Shown: piece by piece, positions 22,328 through 33,084 of the stretch
Layout: the number at the start of each line of letters is the position of its first letter
Position numbering within the stretch: position 1 is the first letter of the stretch
Assembly: GCF_947179515.1 (NCBI RefSeq)
Contig: NC_067487.1
Span: 40,595,266 to 40,659,265, forward strand
DNA: 64,000 bases
Reading direction: 5' to 3'
Source: Apodemus sylvaticus
Taxonomy: Eukaryota > Chordata > Mammalia > Rodentia > Muridae
Program-made: the position numbers and the translations under genes
Notes under the pieces: generated by a model
Databases searched by the model: none
Seen by the model: the letters and a program-made list of their open reading frames with translations, nothing else
What the model was told of the DNA's origin: nothing

Positions 22328-22915
22328 TTGAGACAAGGTTTCTCTGTTTAGCCCTGGCTGGCTTGGAACTCTCTCTGTAAACTGTAGGCTGGCCTTGAAC
22401 TCAGAAATCTGCCTGCCTCTGCCACCCAAGTACTGAGACAAAAGGCCACCACTGCCTAATAGTCAATCCCTATTTTTATTTGTTTAATTTATTCATTTTG
22501 GGACCAGATCTCACTCTGTGGCCTTGGCTGGCCTGAAACAAAACTCTCGAACCTCCCTTCTAAATCCTGACATTAAAGGTGTGCCCTATCCACTGCTCTC
22601 TTTATTTTTTGAGACAGTGAGCTTAGACTGACCTCAAGCTCACTAAAATTCTCCTGCCTTCCAAGTGTTGGGATTATAGGTGTGAAGTCACCTTCCCCTC
22701 CTCCCATGACCGGATTTCTCTGTTTAGCCTTGGCTGTTCTTAAATGACATTAAAAAAAAAAATTACAAGTGATAGCCAGGTGTGACTATGCACACCTTCA
22801 AATGCAGTACTAGGGAGGCAGGGGCTGGGGCTGGGGCAGGAGAACTCTGTGATCTCTAGGCCAGCCTGGACTACAAACCAAATTCCAGGACAGCCAGAGC
22901 TACATAATAGAGATT
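22328..22915. repeat. Cluster of degraded B1 copies
   Basis: An antisense B1 at 22328-22460, further antisense B1 pieces to about 22750, and a sense B1 at 22772-22915 lie end to end. Confidence 0.7.
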
Positions 22916-23044
22916 CCCATCCCCCCCTCTCCTAGTTGAAACAATAGAGTTTTTTTTATATATATATTTTGCAGAGCAAATTCAAAACAATATGGATTGA
23001 TTATGGAAAGGTTCCTTGAACAATAGAATGATACCAATATTAAA

Positions 23045-23250
23045 AACTTTTATTGTTGTTGGTGTGTATGTCTGTGTGTGTGGTATGTGTATTGAAGGCA
23101 GGTAGGTACACGCCTACCAGCATATGTGCAGAGATCAGAGGACAACTTTTGATAGTTGGTCCTCTCCCTTTCATTGTGGGTTCTAGGAGCTGAACTGAGG
23201 TAGCCATGCTTGCAAGGCCAACAGCTTTACCCTCAGAGCCACTTCTGGGT
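23045..23250 (-). repeat. B3/B4-type SINE, antisense
   Basis: GAGATCAGAGGACAACTTTTG and the ending TCAGAGCCACTTCTGGGTCC are typical of this group. Confidence 0.65.
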
Positions 23251-23469
23251 CCAAGATTTTATCAAGTGCGAATGATCCTAAATGGTACAGCAATACAATT
23301 TAAGATACAATTAAATATTCCCTCTCCTCTAAAGTCTTTCCCTCAGAAGCAGGGTCTTCTCATAGAGCTGCTCACACTGGCCTCAAGCTGCAAACTTCCA
23401 TCCCCCCCACCCCACTCCCCACCTCCACCCCTGGAGTTGGCCTCCTGAATACCTAGGATTACCTTGCAG

Positions 23470-23565
23470 GCAAAGACCAGGCTGGCCTTGAACTCAGAAA
23501 CCCACCTGCCTCTGCCTACCAAGTGCTGGGATTAAAGGCGTGGCCACCACCGCCCACCACCGCAC
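23470..23565 (-). repeat. B1 fragment, antisense
   Basis: Only the right part remains, from AGACCAGGCTGGCCTTGAAC to CCACCACCGCCC. Confidence 0.75.
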
Positions 23566-23579
23566 CACATTCCTGCTCA

Positions 23580-24190
23580 TCTCCCTGCCCCTCATGGCTG
23601 CACTTTGCCCTTCTAGACTCCCGACAAAAAGATCTCATTATGGAAACTGTAGTATGTCACAGCGTGCCCCGCAGTCTATCCCTCTGCCCACACATCTTCG
23701 CTTGCACATGTTCATTGCAACCGGTCCATGGTTCGAGGTCTCTGGCTTCTATGAGATCCTCGCTGGGACTCCTCCCACTTATCCGTCGTCGCCCTGTGTT
23801 GTGGAGATCCTGACGCTTTGGATCAACAGGACTGGCCCTTTCACTTGTCCCTAACTGTTCACAGATGGTGTAGATTTGGGGGCGGGCCAGCCCAGAGCCC
23901 TGGATAGGGCTAGCAGAGCAGGTCAGTGTGTTCTCCCTTGCCCGCTCCACGAGGGGGAGCTCTCCAGCACGGCTTGTGCTAGGCCACCCAATGCCACCAT
24001 CTGGGGAGGCAGGGTCAGCTCTCCTGCTCTCATGCCCTTAGCGAGGCTCAGCTGCACCCACGCCTCCAGACCGAGCTCCATCTGTGCTGTCCAGCCACGG
24101 TGCGAGGGGCCGCTCTCCCACGAGCTGCAGACATAAAGGGGCCGGGCCAGCTCTCTCACACTCTGGGATGGCTTACCAGTGCCTTCACCA
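23580..24190 (+). repeat. Medium-reiterated GC-rich mouse repeat, probable
   Basis: Phrases such as GGATCAACAGGACTGGCCC and GGGGCGGGCCAGC..., with repeated CAGCTCTC motifs, read as a mouse intermediate repeat related to the block at 12295-12640. Open frames on both strands are incidental. Confidence 0.45.
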
Positions 24191-24344
24191 GGGCCACCTT
24201 CACTAGGTTGCCCAGACCAGGGACATCTCCCAAGTAAAGCCAAAACTAAGTTACTGTCAATATCTTACAGTGCAGACAGAGGGAGGAGAATGCTGGGAAG
24301 CACCAGGAATTTACCATGATTACAAAAACAAAAATTGGGAGCCT

Positions 24345-24417
24345 GGGGGGGTAGGGGTGGCCAAATGCCTCTAATTTCAGCACTTGGGAGGCAGAGGCAG
24401 GTGGATCTGAGTTTGAG
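24345..24417 (+). repeat. Truncated B1, cut at the LTR edge
   Basis: The left half of a B1 stops after CTGAGTTTGAG, exactly where LTR sequence starts. Confidence 0.7.
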
Positions 24418-25095
24418 GGTATAAGACCCCCAAAAACCGAGGGTGCCCCAGCACCCCACACCCCGGAAGGAGACACCCAAATCACTAGAGAGAAACGGTC
24501 TCGATGCAATAGCATGAGGATTTCTTTATTCCAGAATTCTGGGTTCCACACCCGTACTCCACGCAGGGGTAGAGGACTGAGGACCACAAGTGCCGAATTG
24601 CAACAGCTTTTATAAGTTTATGGCAGAGCCTGTGAATCACAAACCAATCATTTCTTAGCATGGAGAGCCTGCAAAATGCGAGCCAATCACGACAGCTTTT
24701 ATAAGCTTACGACAAAGCCCGCGAATTACAAACCAATCATTCTTAGCATGGAGAGCCCGCGAAATGCGAGCCAATTGATTTGTACCACTCCTAGTTTTTA
24801 GGCCAATCAGTTTAAATTACCAGAGCCCGCACTCAGTGGACCAATTAGTTTCCTATAATGTCTACAGCTGCGTGAACTCCTGCATAGGATAATGGTATAA
24901 GTTTACAGAAGCAAGATAAGCTTAGCCCATTTCCAGTTACCTTATGGGGCCTGGATCACCTATTCAAGGCTTGTCTGCTAGGTCTAAACAAAGGGCAGGC
25001 TCTGGAATGTGACCTTTTACCTAGTTTCTAACAAAGCGAGATAGCATTTTAAACTTCGGATTTCTTGGGGTGTTTGGAGTTAGGCTGTATTATAT
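24418..25095 (-). mobile_element. Solo LTR of an ERV1-type endogenous retrovirus
   Basis: Read on the minus strand: a U3 with several ATTGG (CCAAT) boxes in repeated modules and TATAAAAG, a GGAATAAAG poly(A) signal (plus strand CTTTATTCC at 24523-24531), a TTGCATCGAG R/U5 motif and a GGGGGTCTTATA end. This layout resembles gammaretroviral LTRs. No gag, pol or env sequence adjoins it, so it is a solo LTR with no viral coding capacity. The 3' edge at about 25095 is approximate. Confidence 0.7.
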
Positions 25096-25163
25096 TCTAA
25101 TAGTCTGAGTCTTCTGGAAGAGCAGCCAAAAGACCCAGGTCATGAGCCATCTCTCTGGTTCTG

Positions 25164-25168
<5 letters not shown>

Positions 25169-25211
<43 letters not shown>
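25169..25211 (+). repeat. (TG)n microsatellite
   Basis: About 21 TG units. Confidence 0.95.
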
Positions 25212-25214
<3 letters not shown>

Positions 25215-25880
25215 TTACAAAAAACAAAACTTGTGATATATGAAGACCGATGCCTATAAAAACAGCCCAGTGGGTGGGTCCTGGTAGTACACATCTGCAA
25301 TCACTCAGGCGGCAGGGGCAGAAAATCAGTAATTAAGATGTTGGCATCCCTTCTGGGCTGGCCAATGGCTCCTGCTGAGTCATGCGGATGACCGGTGTGT
25401 GTGGCTCTTTCCTAGAAATACGACACTGCACCATGGGCAAGGCACGGCTTCTTAAGTGGCACCATTGAGAAAGCCTGTACACAGACTCTTGACTGTTTCA
25501 GATCTGCAAGGGGTTGGGGTGGGGTTGGGGGATAGGACTGGAGAGTTCAGAGTCTGTGATGGTGAGGTCTGTGCCCTGACACTGACACACAGTCACCAGA
25601 ATTCCAGGCCCTCAGCACTCAGGGGGAAGGTCTGCTGGATTTCATTGATCTCCCACCAGGTGACACGGATCTATTCAGAAGGTTCCAGGGACCTTTCAGT
25701 CCCTTCGTAGCTGACTAATAGTCAAGGGCAGACAAGGATAATCTGTGTACTGACCGGAAGCCTAGGAACTAAGCTCATCAGAAGAGGCACTTACGTTATC
25801 AGGGCCCCCAAATCTGACCTCTGCAGGTGAAATTATTCTGCGTGAATCTGTATTAACCTAATGTGATTGGATTAGAAGTG
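25212..25880. other. Intergenic, one B1 scrap
   Basis: A short B1-like piece lies at about 25280-25325. Otherwise nothing is recognised. Confidence 0.4.
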
Positions 25881-25881
25881 G

Positions 25882-25942
25882 GAACCAACTACAGAGTGAG
25901 TTCCAGGACAGCCAGAACTACACAGAGAAACCCTGTCTTGAA

Positions 25943-25975
<33 letters not shown>

Positions 25976-26200
25976 GGGGGAACCAAAATATCATCCTTTC
26001 TAAAGATGCCTCTTTGGGTTTTTTTGTTTTTATTATTATTATTACTATTACTATTACTATTGTTTTGTTTTTCAAGACAAGGTTTCCTCTGTGTAGCCCC
26101 AGCTGTCCTGGCACTCACTCTGTAGACCAGGCTGGCCTCGAACTCAGAAATCCACCTGCCTCTGCCTCCAAAGCTGGGATTAAAGGCATGTGCCACCACT
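25882..26200. repeat. 5'-truncated sense B1 and antisense B1
   Basis: The right half of a sense B1 (25882-25975, CTACAGAGTGAGTTCCAGG) is followed by a reverse B1 (26065-26200) with an (ATT)n leader. Confidence 0.85.
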
Positions 26201-26669
26201 AAGATCGCTCTTTGTAAAAAGTTGACTATTGTCCTCAGCCACTATGTAGTATTGTTGCAGTGGGGACTGATTCCCAGGTCACTGGAAGGGAAGGGTCCCC
26301 TTGAGAGACTGCAAAGTGGGAACTGCAGAGATACAGATAGGCTTATTGGAACTGGACCACCATTGTCAAATGTTTGTCTTGTGCTGGTGAACTGCTTGTT
26401 TCTGAAGGCTCAGGGTTCCTTGGGGAGCCAGGCTATGGCAAGAAGCCCCAGTAGCTGTGGGAAGTCCTGCCCTTTTCTAGCCCGGGGACTCAGCAAGTTT
26501 CATTGCCTCTCAAGTCTCCTTTTCTTATCTCCAAAATGGAAATTAAATAAAACGTCACAGTACCAGGTAGCTTTCATGAATCATTCAAGCTAGCACACTT
26601 TACTATTCACACTTCAAAAAGGGAGTTCTGCCATTTTGACTACATGAGTACATTTGGGAAGCATCATAT

Positions 26670-26790
26670 GTGGTGGTTTAGATGAGAATGGCTCCTGTGC
26701 CTTATATAGTTGAATGTTTAACTCCCAGTGGGTGGAACTGTTTAGGAAGGATTAGGAGGTGTGGCCTTGTTGGAGATGGGCAGTGGATCT
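26670..26790 (+). repeat. Fragment of the 10068-type rodent repeat
   Basis: GTGGTGGTTTAGATGAGAATGG and TTAGGAGGTGTGGCCTTGTTGG match the start of that element. Confidence 0.55.
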
Positions 26791-26961
26791 CAATTATAGA
26801 TGGAATGTAATGAAGTTGAACTCACCAAAGTAAGAGAAAAATAGTAGTTCCCAGAATTCTGGGTAGAATAGGAATGCATAATTTTTGCTCAAACGATTCT
26901 AACCATCATATACATAACTTTTGAGGTATAATGCACAGCAGGATAATGGTAATAAAAATAC

Positions 26962-27068
26962 ATTAAGCAAGGTATAGTGGCTTAATCCTAGTTCCTGGAG
27001 ATAAAGTCAGGAAAGTTTGTGGCCAGCTTGAGCTACAAAAAGCATGTATCAAACAATGTCTCAAGGTA
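26962..27068 (+). repeat. Old B1-like SINE
   Basis: AGGTATAGTGGCTTAATCC..., GTGGCCAGCTTGAGCTACA and an AATGTCTCAA tail give a diverged B1 outline. Confidence 0.5.
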
Positions 27069-27079
27069 TTTTTTCTGTC

Positions 27080-27462
27080 TTAGTTAGGGTTTTATTACTG
27101 TGAACAGACACCATGATCAAGGCAACTCTTATAAAGGAAAACATGTAATTCGGGCTGGCTTACAGGTTCAGAGGTTCGGTCCATTATCATGATGGAAAGC
27201 ATGGAAGCGTCCAGGCAGGTGTGGTGCTGGAGGAGCTGAGAGTTCTACACCTTGATCCACAGGCAGCAGGAGACTGTGTAACATCCTAGACATAACTCAG
27301 GCATAGAAGACCTCAAAGCCTGCTGCCACAGCGATACGCTTCCTCCAACAAGGCCACACCTACTCCAATAAGGCCACACCTCCTAATAGTGCCACTTCCT
27401 ATGGGCCAAGCTTTCTGGCACATACGTCTACAGGGTCCATTCCTATTCAGAGCACCACAATG
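27080..27462 (-). repeat. Medium-reiterated rodent repeat, antisense
   Basis: TTAGTTAGGGTTTTATTACTG, CACCATGATCAAGGCAACTC and AAGGCCACACCTCCTAATAG are diagnostic of this abundant element. Confidence 0.7.
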
Positions 27463-27767
27463 TCCTTTTTTATTTCTTCTGTGATTTATTGGTTGTTTAG
27501 ACTCATTGATTTCCACTAATTCATGTATTTCTCCAAAATTCCTAATGTAATTGATCTGTTTTATAATACTATGACTGAAAAAGTACTTGATATGGTTTCA
27601 ATCCTCTTAAATTTGTTAAGATTTGTATCCTGTGATATAATCTACTCAGAGAGTTCCATGTACATCTGAGAACATGTATACTGCAGCTGTGAGATGGAAT
27701 GTGTGGTGATGTCTGTTGGGGTTTTCAGTCTAACATGTAAAACAAGACACTGTTTCCTTTTTTCTTT

Positions 27768-27950
27768 TTAAAGATTTATTTATTTTATGTATATGAGTAC
27801 ACTATAGCTGTCTTCAGACACACCAGAAGAGGGTATCAGATCCTATTACAGATGGTTGTGAGCCACCATGTTGTTGCTGGGAATTGAACTCAGGACCTTC
27901 GGAAGAGCAATCAGTGAGTGCTCTTAACTGTTAGGCAATCTCTCCAGCCC
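27768..27950 (-). repeat. B2 SINE inserted in the L1 remnant
   Basis: Full reverse B2 flanked by AAGACACTG and AAGACAGTG, a near-perfect target-site duplication. Confidence 0.9.
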
Positions 27951-28076
27951 AAGACAGTGGGTTTTTTGTTTTTGTTTTTGTTTGTTTGTTTTATTGACTT
28001 CTCTCTAGATGATCTGGTCATTGTTCTTAGTGAGGTACTGAGGTCCCTACTGGATACTCCATCTCTTTCTCTAAAT

Positions 28077-28295
28077 CAGTGGTTCTCAACCTTCCTAATG
28101 CTGCGGCCCTTTAATACAGTTCCTCATGTTCTGGTGACTCCAGCCATAAACTATTTTTGTTGCTACTTTATAACTCTAATTTAGCTACTCTTATAAATCA
28201 TAATGAAAATATCTGTGTTTTCCAATGGTCTTCGGCAACCCCTGTGAGTCATTTGATGCTCAAAGGGGTTGAGACCTACAAGTTGCGAGCCAGTG
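28077..28295 (+). mobile_element. Non-autonomous hAT transposon (URR1-like)
   Basis: Starts CAGTGGTTCTCAACC and ends in a decayed inverted copy finishing CCAGTG. The flanking 8-mers CTCTAAAT (28069-28076) and CTCTAGAT (28296-28303) form the 8-bp target duplication expected of hAT elements. At about 219 bp it has no transposase. Confidence 0.85.
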
Positions 28296-28510
28296 CTCTA
28301 GATAGTCTAGTAATTGTTTTATGTGTACACATAGGTACTCTTGTGTCGAATACATGTATATTTACATTTTCTTCCTCTCGTCACCTGTTAAGCACTTAAC
28401 ACTAATAATGAGTTTTTTCTCCATTTACTGATAGTCTATTCTTTTCTAATACAAACATAGCTACTCCCAATCTCTGCTTCAGCCAGCACAGAATATCATT
28501 TTACATCTGT

Positions 28511-29864
28511 TCACTTTTCTTATTAGCAAAGTTAATCTCTCAGAGATAGAAGATAGCAGCTTCAGCGAGTAACTGGTCAAACACACCAGAGACCAGACTT
28601 ATTAATTGAGTACTTAAAGGCGTTTAGCTGATTTAGACTAGGGAAGTGAGACGGAATTGGGTTGACATTCACCAATATCTTGGAGGAGATGACACTCCCT
28701 GACTGGTGGGAATATTTCTAGGGAGAGGACAGTAACCTATTTCTACACTTTAGGAAAAGAAACCTGCTACGCAGACGAAAGCCAGCCTTCTGCTATGCTC
28801 CATAGAGACCAATCTTCTATGACATGTATGGCGGTTAATCTTCATATTGTCAACTTAGCTTAGAATCATCTAGGGGACACATGCTATGCTCTGAATATGG
28901 TGATCTCTCTCCCACCCTTGGATGCATTTAAATTTTTTTATGTTAGTGGTATTAAGTAAGTGGAAACTTAATCCCATTGTAGTGCTCAGAGGTGGGGCCT
29001 TGGGAAGGTGATTAGGTCAGACATGGTCACAGGAGTGGATACTCCATGAGTGAATCCTGGTGGCTTTTAAAATCATAGTGAAAGATGCCATACAGGCAGA
29101 CATGCGCACAGGAACTCTAGCCAAGATGTAATGCAATAAAGTGGGGGGCTGGGGAGGCTGTTCCTTGTCAGATCCTGCGACATGCTGCAAGGCCTTCTGG
29201 CTTCCAAAAACTGTGAACTAGATGCTTGTGGCATCTCATAATGAAGAATAACTAGCTGACTGCTATGCCTTCCCAAGGCAAAAAATGTTCCTTCAGGATG
29301 CACCAACAGGAAGCAGGAAGGAAAAACTCTGTGTGTTTTATTGCAGCTTGGAAAGTTTCCTCTAATGTCTGCCAAGAGGAAGGACAATATAAAATCAGTT
29401 GGTAAAAATAAGAATGGGGTCTGGAAAGCTCTTGGCTCCAATAGACCAAGCAGGATATAGAAGATTGAGTTTGTAATAAAGACAAAGATAACGTTCACCA
29501 ACATATACCACATCAGTTTCACCAATCCCTAGAAAATGGTCCTGCAGGGGAAGGGAGAAGATGAAGATTCTTGTGAAAGTAACAAGACTACAGCACCTCC
29601 CAACTTACAAGCTCTTTCTAAAATACCATTTTAATAAAAATCATGCTGTTGGGCAAACAAGGAAAGGAAATACAAAATGGAGTAGGGGTTAGGCATGTCC
29701 CCCAGTGACATACTTGGCAATGTCACCCGAAACCTTTCAGTTTCTCTCTATGGTACTGTCGTACTATGCATCTTTAGCCCAGAGTCCTTGTGGCCTAATT
29801 GTCTCTGGAAATACTATTGTTGACATTAGCTTCACTAACCTCCAGGTATTTCTTTATTTTCTTT
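28511..29864. other. Intergenic, mostly unrecognised
   Basis: About 28840-29060 (GGTGGGGCCTTGGGAAGGTG, ATTAGGTCA) looks like an old mammalian repeat. A 150-codon minus-strand frame (29073-29525) has no recognisable motif and I do not call it. Confidence 0.4.
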
Positions 29865-30037
29865 TTTAAGATTTATTTATTTATAAGTACACTGTAGCTG
29901 TCTTCAGCTATTCCAGAAGAGGGCGTCAGATCTCTTTACGGATGGTTGTGAGCCACCATGTTGTTGCTGGGATTTGAACTCAGGACCTTTGGAAAAGCAG
30001 TTAGTGCTCTTAACCGCTGAGCCATCTCTCCAGCCCA
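29865..30037 (-). repeat. B2 SINE, antisense
   Basis: Reverse B2, AAGATTTATTTATTTATAAG to CATCTCTCCAGCCC. Confidence 0.9.
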
Positions 30038-30084
30038 TCTCTCTTTTTCTTTCCTCTTCTCTTTTCTTCTCTTCTCTTTACTTC

Positions 30085-30210
30085 TTGGTTGAGTTTCCAT
30101 ACAAGGTTTCCTTCTGAAACCCTGGCTGTCTTAGAACTAACTCGGTATACCTAGGCTGGCCTTGAACTCACAGAGATCCACCTGCCTCTGCCCCTGGGAA
30201 TACATGTTTC
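30085..30210 (-). repeat. B1 SINE, antisense, diverged
   Basis: CCCTGGCTGTCTTAGAACT and GCCTTGAACTCACAGAGATCC are preserved. Confidence 0.7.
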
Positions 30211-30619
30211 CCCTACACCCTTCTGACTTTACTTAATCCAGCTAAGTTGATTAAAATTAACAATCAAACTCTCAGGAAACAAACACCTCAGGGTACGGAA
30301 GATTTTCCAAAGTCCAAATTAATTTTCTTTTCCAACCTCCATATTTCCTCCAAATATAACAAATACATATTCAAACCTGGCTCCCACCCACGGGGTTGTC
30401 AGGCAATGGACACAAAACAACTATCCAGGGCATTAAACTCCTCCGCCTCAGTCTGTGGACACAGGAACCCCATGCTATGCAGAGCTGGAGGGCTGAGAAT
30501 GAAAACTGTTATTTTTTTTTTCTGTATTTGAAAGCAAAGCACCAGAGCTAGCCCAAAATCAGGGAGGTTATAAGATATCACCAAATCCCAGAAGGTAAGA
30601 GAACTTAGAGATCATGGTA

Positions 30620-30625
<6 letters not shown>

Positions 30626-30693
<68 letters not shown>

Positions 30694-30868
30694 TATTTGG
30701 GTTTTTGTTTGTTTGTTTGTTTGGCTTTTGGAGACCGGGTTTCTCTGTGTAGCCCTGGCTGTCCTGGAACTCACGCTATAGACCTAGCTGGTCTCGAACT
30801 CACAGAGATCTGCCTGCCTCTGCCTCCCAAGTGCTAGGATTAAAGGCGTTTGTCATTACCTGCCAGCT
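30626..30868. repeat. (TG)n microsatellite and antisense B1
   Basis: About 33 TG units broken by one TATG (30626-30690), then (TTTG)n and a reverse B1 (30729-30868). Confidence 0.92.
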
Positions 30869-30869
30869 C

Positions 30870-31495
30870 TTAAGGCACCTTAAGGCAAGAAAAGTCTTAT
30901 TTTTCCTCATTCATTGACTGGTTCATGGCTGGGACTACTAACTAAGATATTAATGAGAAAAACACACAACTATATTTGCTCCAAGTTCATGTGGCACAAG
31001 GTGTCTTCTAAGATGAAGACCCATAGGAAAAGGGAAAGTGTGGGACACATGCACAGCTGTACAGAACAGGAGATGAACTAATGGTAACAATGAAACGGAA
31101 TGTAACAAGAGCCAAAGGCTCTCACTCTTCTTGGTATTTGTTTCCACTCTTCCCTTCCAGGTAAAGCAGGGTACTCGCCTCAGGAAGCACAATTCCATTC
31201 TGCCTGTCTCTGGTAGAGAGGCAGCAAAGACGCCGAGGAGAACCTTCTGGTTTCTACCATCTTCTCAAATACCAAGGTGCTGTATTTTGGGACAGTGTCC
31301 TAAGCCCCAGCATTAACACCCTAATAGGCTAGGTCCTAAAGCCAGCATGTGAGAGAACACACAGAGAGGAGCCCTGGCACATCCACCCAGGGCCAAGTGT
31401 ACCCACATTCAGGGTAGTCTTCAGTCTTCATTGAAAACAGCCCCCGGCATGCCAAGAGGCGTGTTTCCAAATGACTCTAAACCAAGTTGAAAATG
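30870..31495. other. Intergenic, nothing recognised
   Basis: Unique-looking sequence with no exon evidence. Confidence 0.4.
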
Positions 31496-31502
31496 AAGAG
31501 CA

Positions 31503-31985
31503 TAGAATGCATAGCATAGCATAGCATAGCATAGCATAGCATAGCATAGTGTAGCATAGAGTAGCATAGCATAGCATAGGATAGCATAGCATAGGATAGC
31601 ATAGGATAGAATAGCATAACATAGCATAGCACAGCATAGGATAGCATAGCATAGGATAGCATAGCATAGGATAGCATAGCATAGGATAGCATAGCATAGG
31701 ATAGCATAGGATAGCATAGCATAGCATAGCATAGCATAGGATAACATATCATAGCATAGCATAGGATAGCATAGTATAGCATAGGATAGCATAGTATAGC
31801 ATAGCATAGGATAGCATAGCATAGGATAGGATAGCATAGTATAGCATAGGATAGCATAGCATAGGATAGCATAGCATAGGATAGCATAGTATAGCATAGG
31901 ATAACATAGTATAGCATAGCATAGGATAGCATAGCATAGGATAGCATAGCATAGGATAGCATAGTATAGCATAACATAGGACAGC
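31503..31985 (+). repeat. ATAGC/ATAGG/ATAGT pentanucleotide satellite block
   Basis: About 95 five-base units, chiefly ATAGC with interspersed ATAGG and ATAGT. It decays at the 3' end into (ATAGA) units to about 32030. It is open in several frames on the minus strand (up to 204 codons of a Leu-Cys-Tyr-rich repeat), which follows from the unit lacking stop complements. Confidence 0.95.
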
Positions 31986-32078
31986 ATAGAGTAAAATAGA
32001 ATGGAATAAAATAGAATAGAATAGAAGAATAGCATATATGGTAGGATTTGAAAACTTTCATTAAGAACCAGGGTATCT

Positions 32079-32429
32079 GGGGCTGGAGAGATGGCTCAGT
32101 GAGCCACCCTCATCAAAAGTGACCTTCATTTGTATAAACACACACGTGTACACACACACATACAACTGTGGCTCTGGGTCCCTTAAGTGAAACCTAGCCT
32201 GTCCACATTGCGTTCTCTCTTCTTTTTGCATACCTTAGAGAAGTTTAGTTTTGCATACCGTACACAAGTTTAGCACTGACTGCTCTTCTGAAGGTCCTGG
32301 GTTCAAATCCCAGCAACCACGTGGTTGCTTACAACTATCTGTAAGGAGATCTGACGCCCTTTTCTGGAGTGTCTGAAGACAGCTACAGTGTACTTACATA
32401 TAGTAAATAAATAAATCTTTAAAAAAAAA
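32079..32429 (+). repeat. B2 SINE split by a locally copied insertion
   Basis: The B2 head (32079-32103, GGGGCTGGAGAGATGGCTCA) and body (from about 32272, AGCACTGACTGC) are separated by about 170 bases. The whole is bounded by perfect 16-base target repeats AAGAACCAGGGTATCT at 32063-32078 and 32430-32445, so it was one insertion that was later interrupted. Confidence 0.9.
32104..32275 (+). repeat. Duplicate of 32927-33083 inserted into the B2
   Basis: CCACCCTCATCAAAAGTGAC through CACAAGTTTAGCA occurs both here and about 820 bp downstream in the same direction, with scattered differences. This copy also has a small internal duplication around GTTTAGTTTTGCATACC. Confidence 0.88.
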
Positions 32430-32749
32430 AAGAACCAGGGTATCTCTTGGTGTTTAATAACCTAAGATACTGTCTATTCCATGTTGTGCAGATTGTTTTT
32501 AGCCAGCATGTATATTCAGTTGGTTTGATGGTTCATCTTTGCAGACACATTTGTATCAGAGACTCAAGGGGGGAAAGAAGCCATGCTATATATAAAAACA
32601 GAACCTCCTCGTAAACACTACTCGACACATCTTCTGATCACTGTTTTAGGCTAAGTCATAGAGCCAGTACCGTGCAGGAGGCCCTAGGGTTGAATACCCA
32701 GCATCAAAAACAAACTACAAAACCCTGAACCTTTGAAGGGCAAGCCCAG

Positions 32750-32900
32750 AGTGGCGGCACATTCCTCCACCTGGGTGTGTGTGTATGGGGGGCTGAGGGT
32801 AGGTGGGTGGAGGCGGGCAGATATCTGAGTTCAAGGCCAGGCTGGACTACACACATAACTCCACACCACCAAGGCTACACAGTGAGACCCTGTCTAACCT
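32750..32900 (+). repeat. B1 SINE, diverged
   Basis: A sense B1 with a TG-rich insertion in the left arm ends ACACAGTGAGACCCTGTC, directly before the source of the duplicated segment. Confidence 0.7.
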
Positions 32901-33084
32901 GCAGTTTTTGGTCATTGAAGACATTACCACCCTCATCAAAAGTGACCTTCATTTGTATAAACACACACACACACAAAAAAAATCAACTGTGGCTTTGGGT
33001 CCCTTAAGGGAAACTTAGTCTGTCCACATTCCTTTCTCTCTTCTTTTTGCATACCTTAGAGAACCCGTACACAAGTTTAGCATT

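Larger units (their letters stand above)
27462..28510 (-). mobile_element. L1 remnant, antisense, interrupted twice
   Basis: Reversed L1 ORF2 sequence is visible at 27462-27760 (GGTTTCAATCCTCTTAAATTTG), 27985-28076 (TTGACTTCTCTCTAGATGATC) and about 28304-28510 (AATACAAACATAGCTACTCC). A B2 and a hAT element split it. The coding frame is destroyed. Confidence 0.7.

Noticed and set aside
24246..24587. 113-codon minus-strand ORF
   Set aside because: It reads through the solo LTR and a B1 remnant. It is not a viral gene.
31421..32061. Minus-strand ORFs of 194-204 codons
   Set aside because: They are the translation of the ATAGC-type satellite. The repetitive Leu-Cys-Tyr composition comes from the repeat unit, not from a gene.
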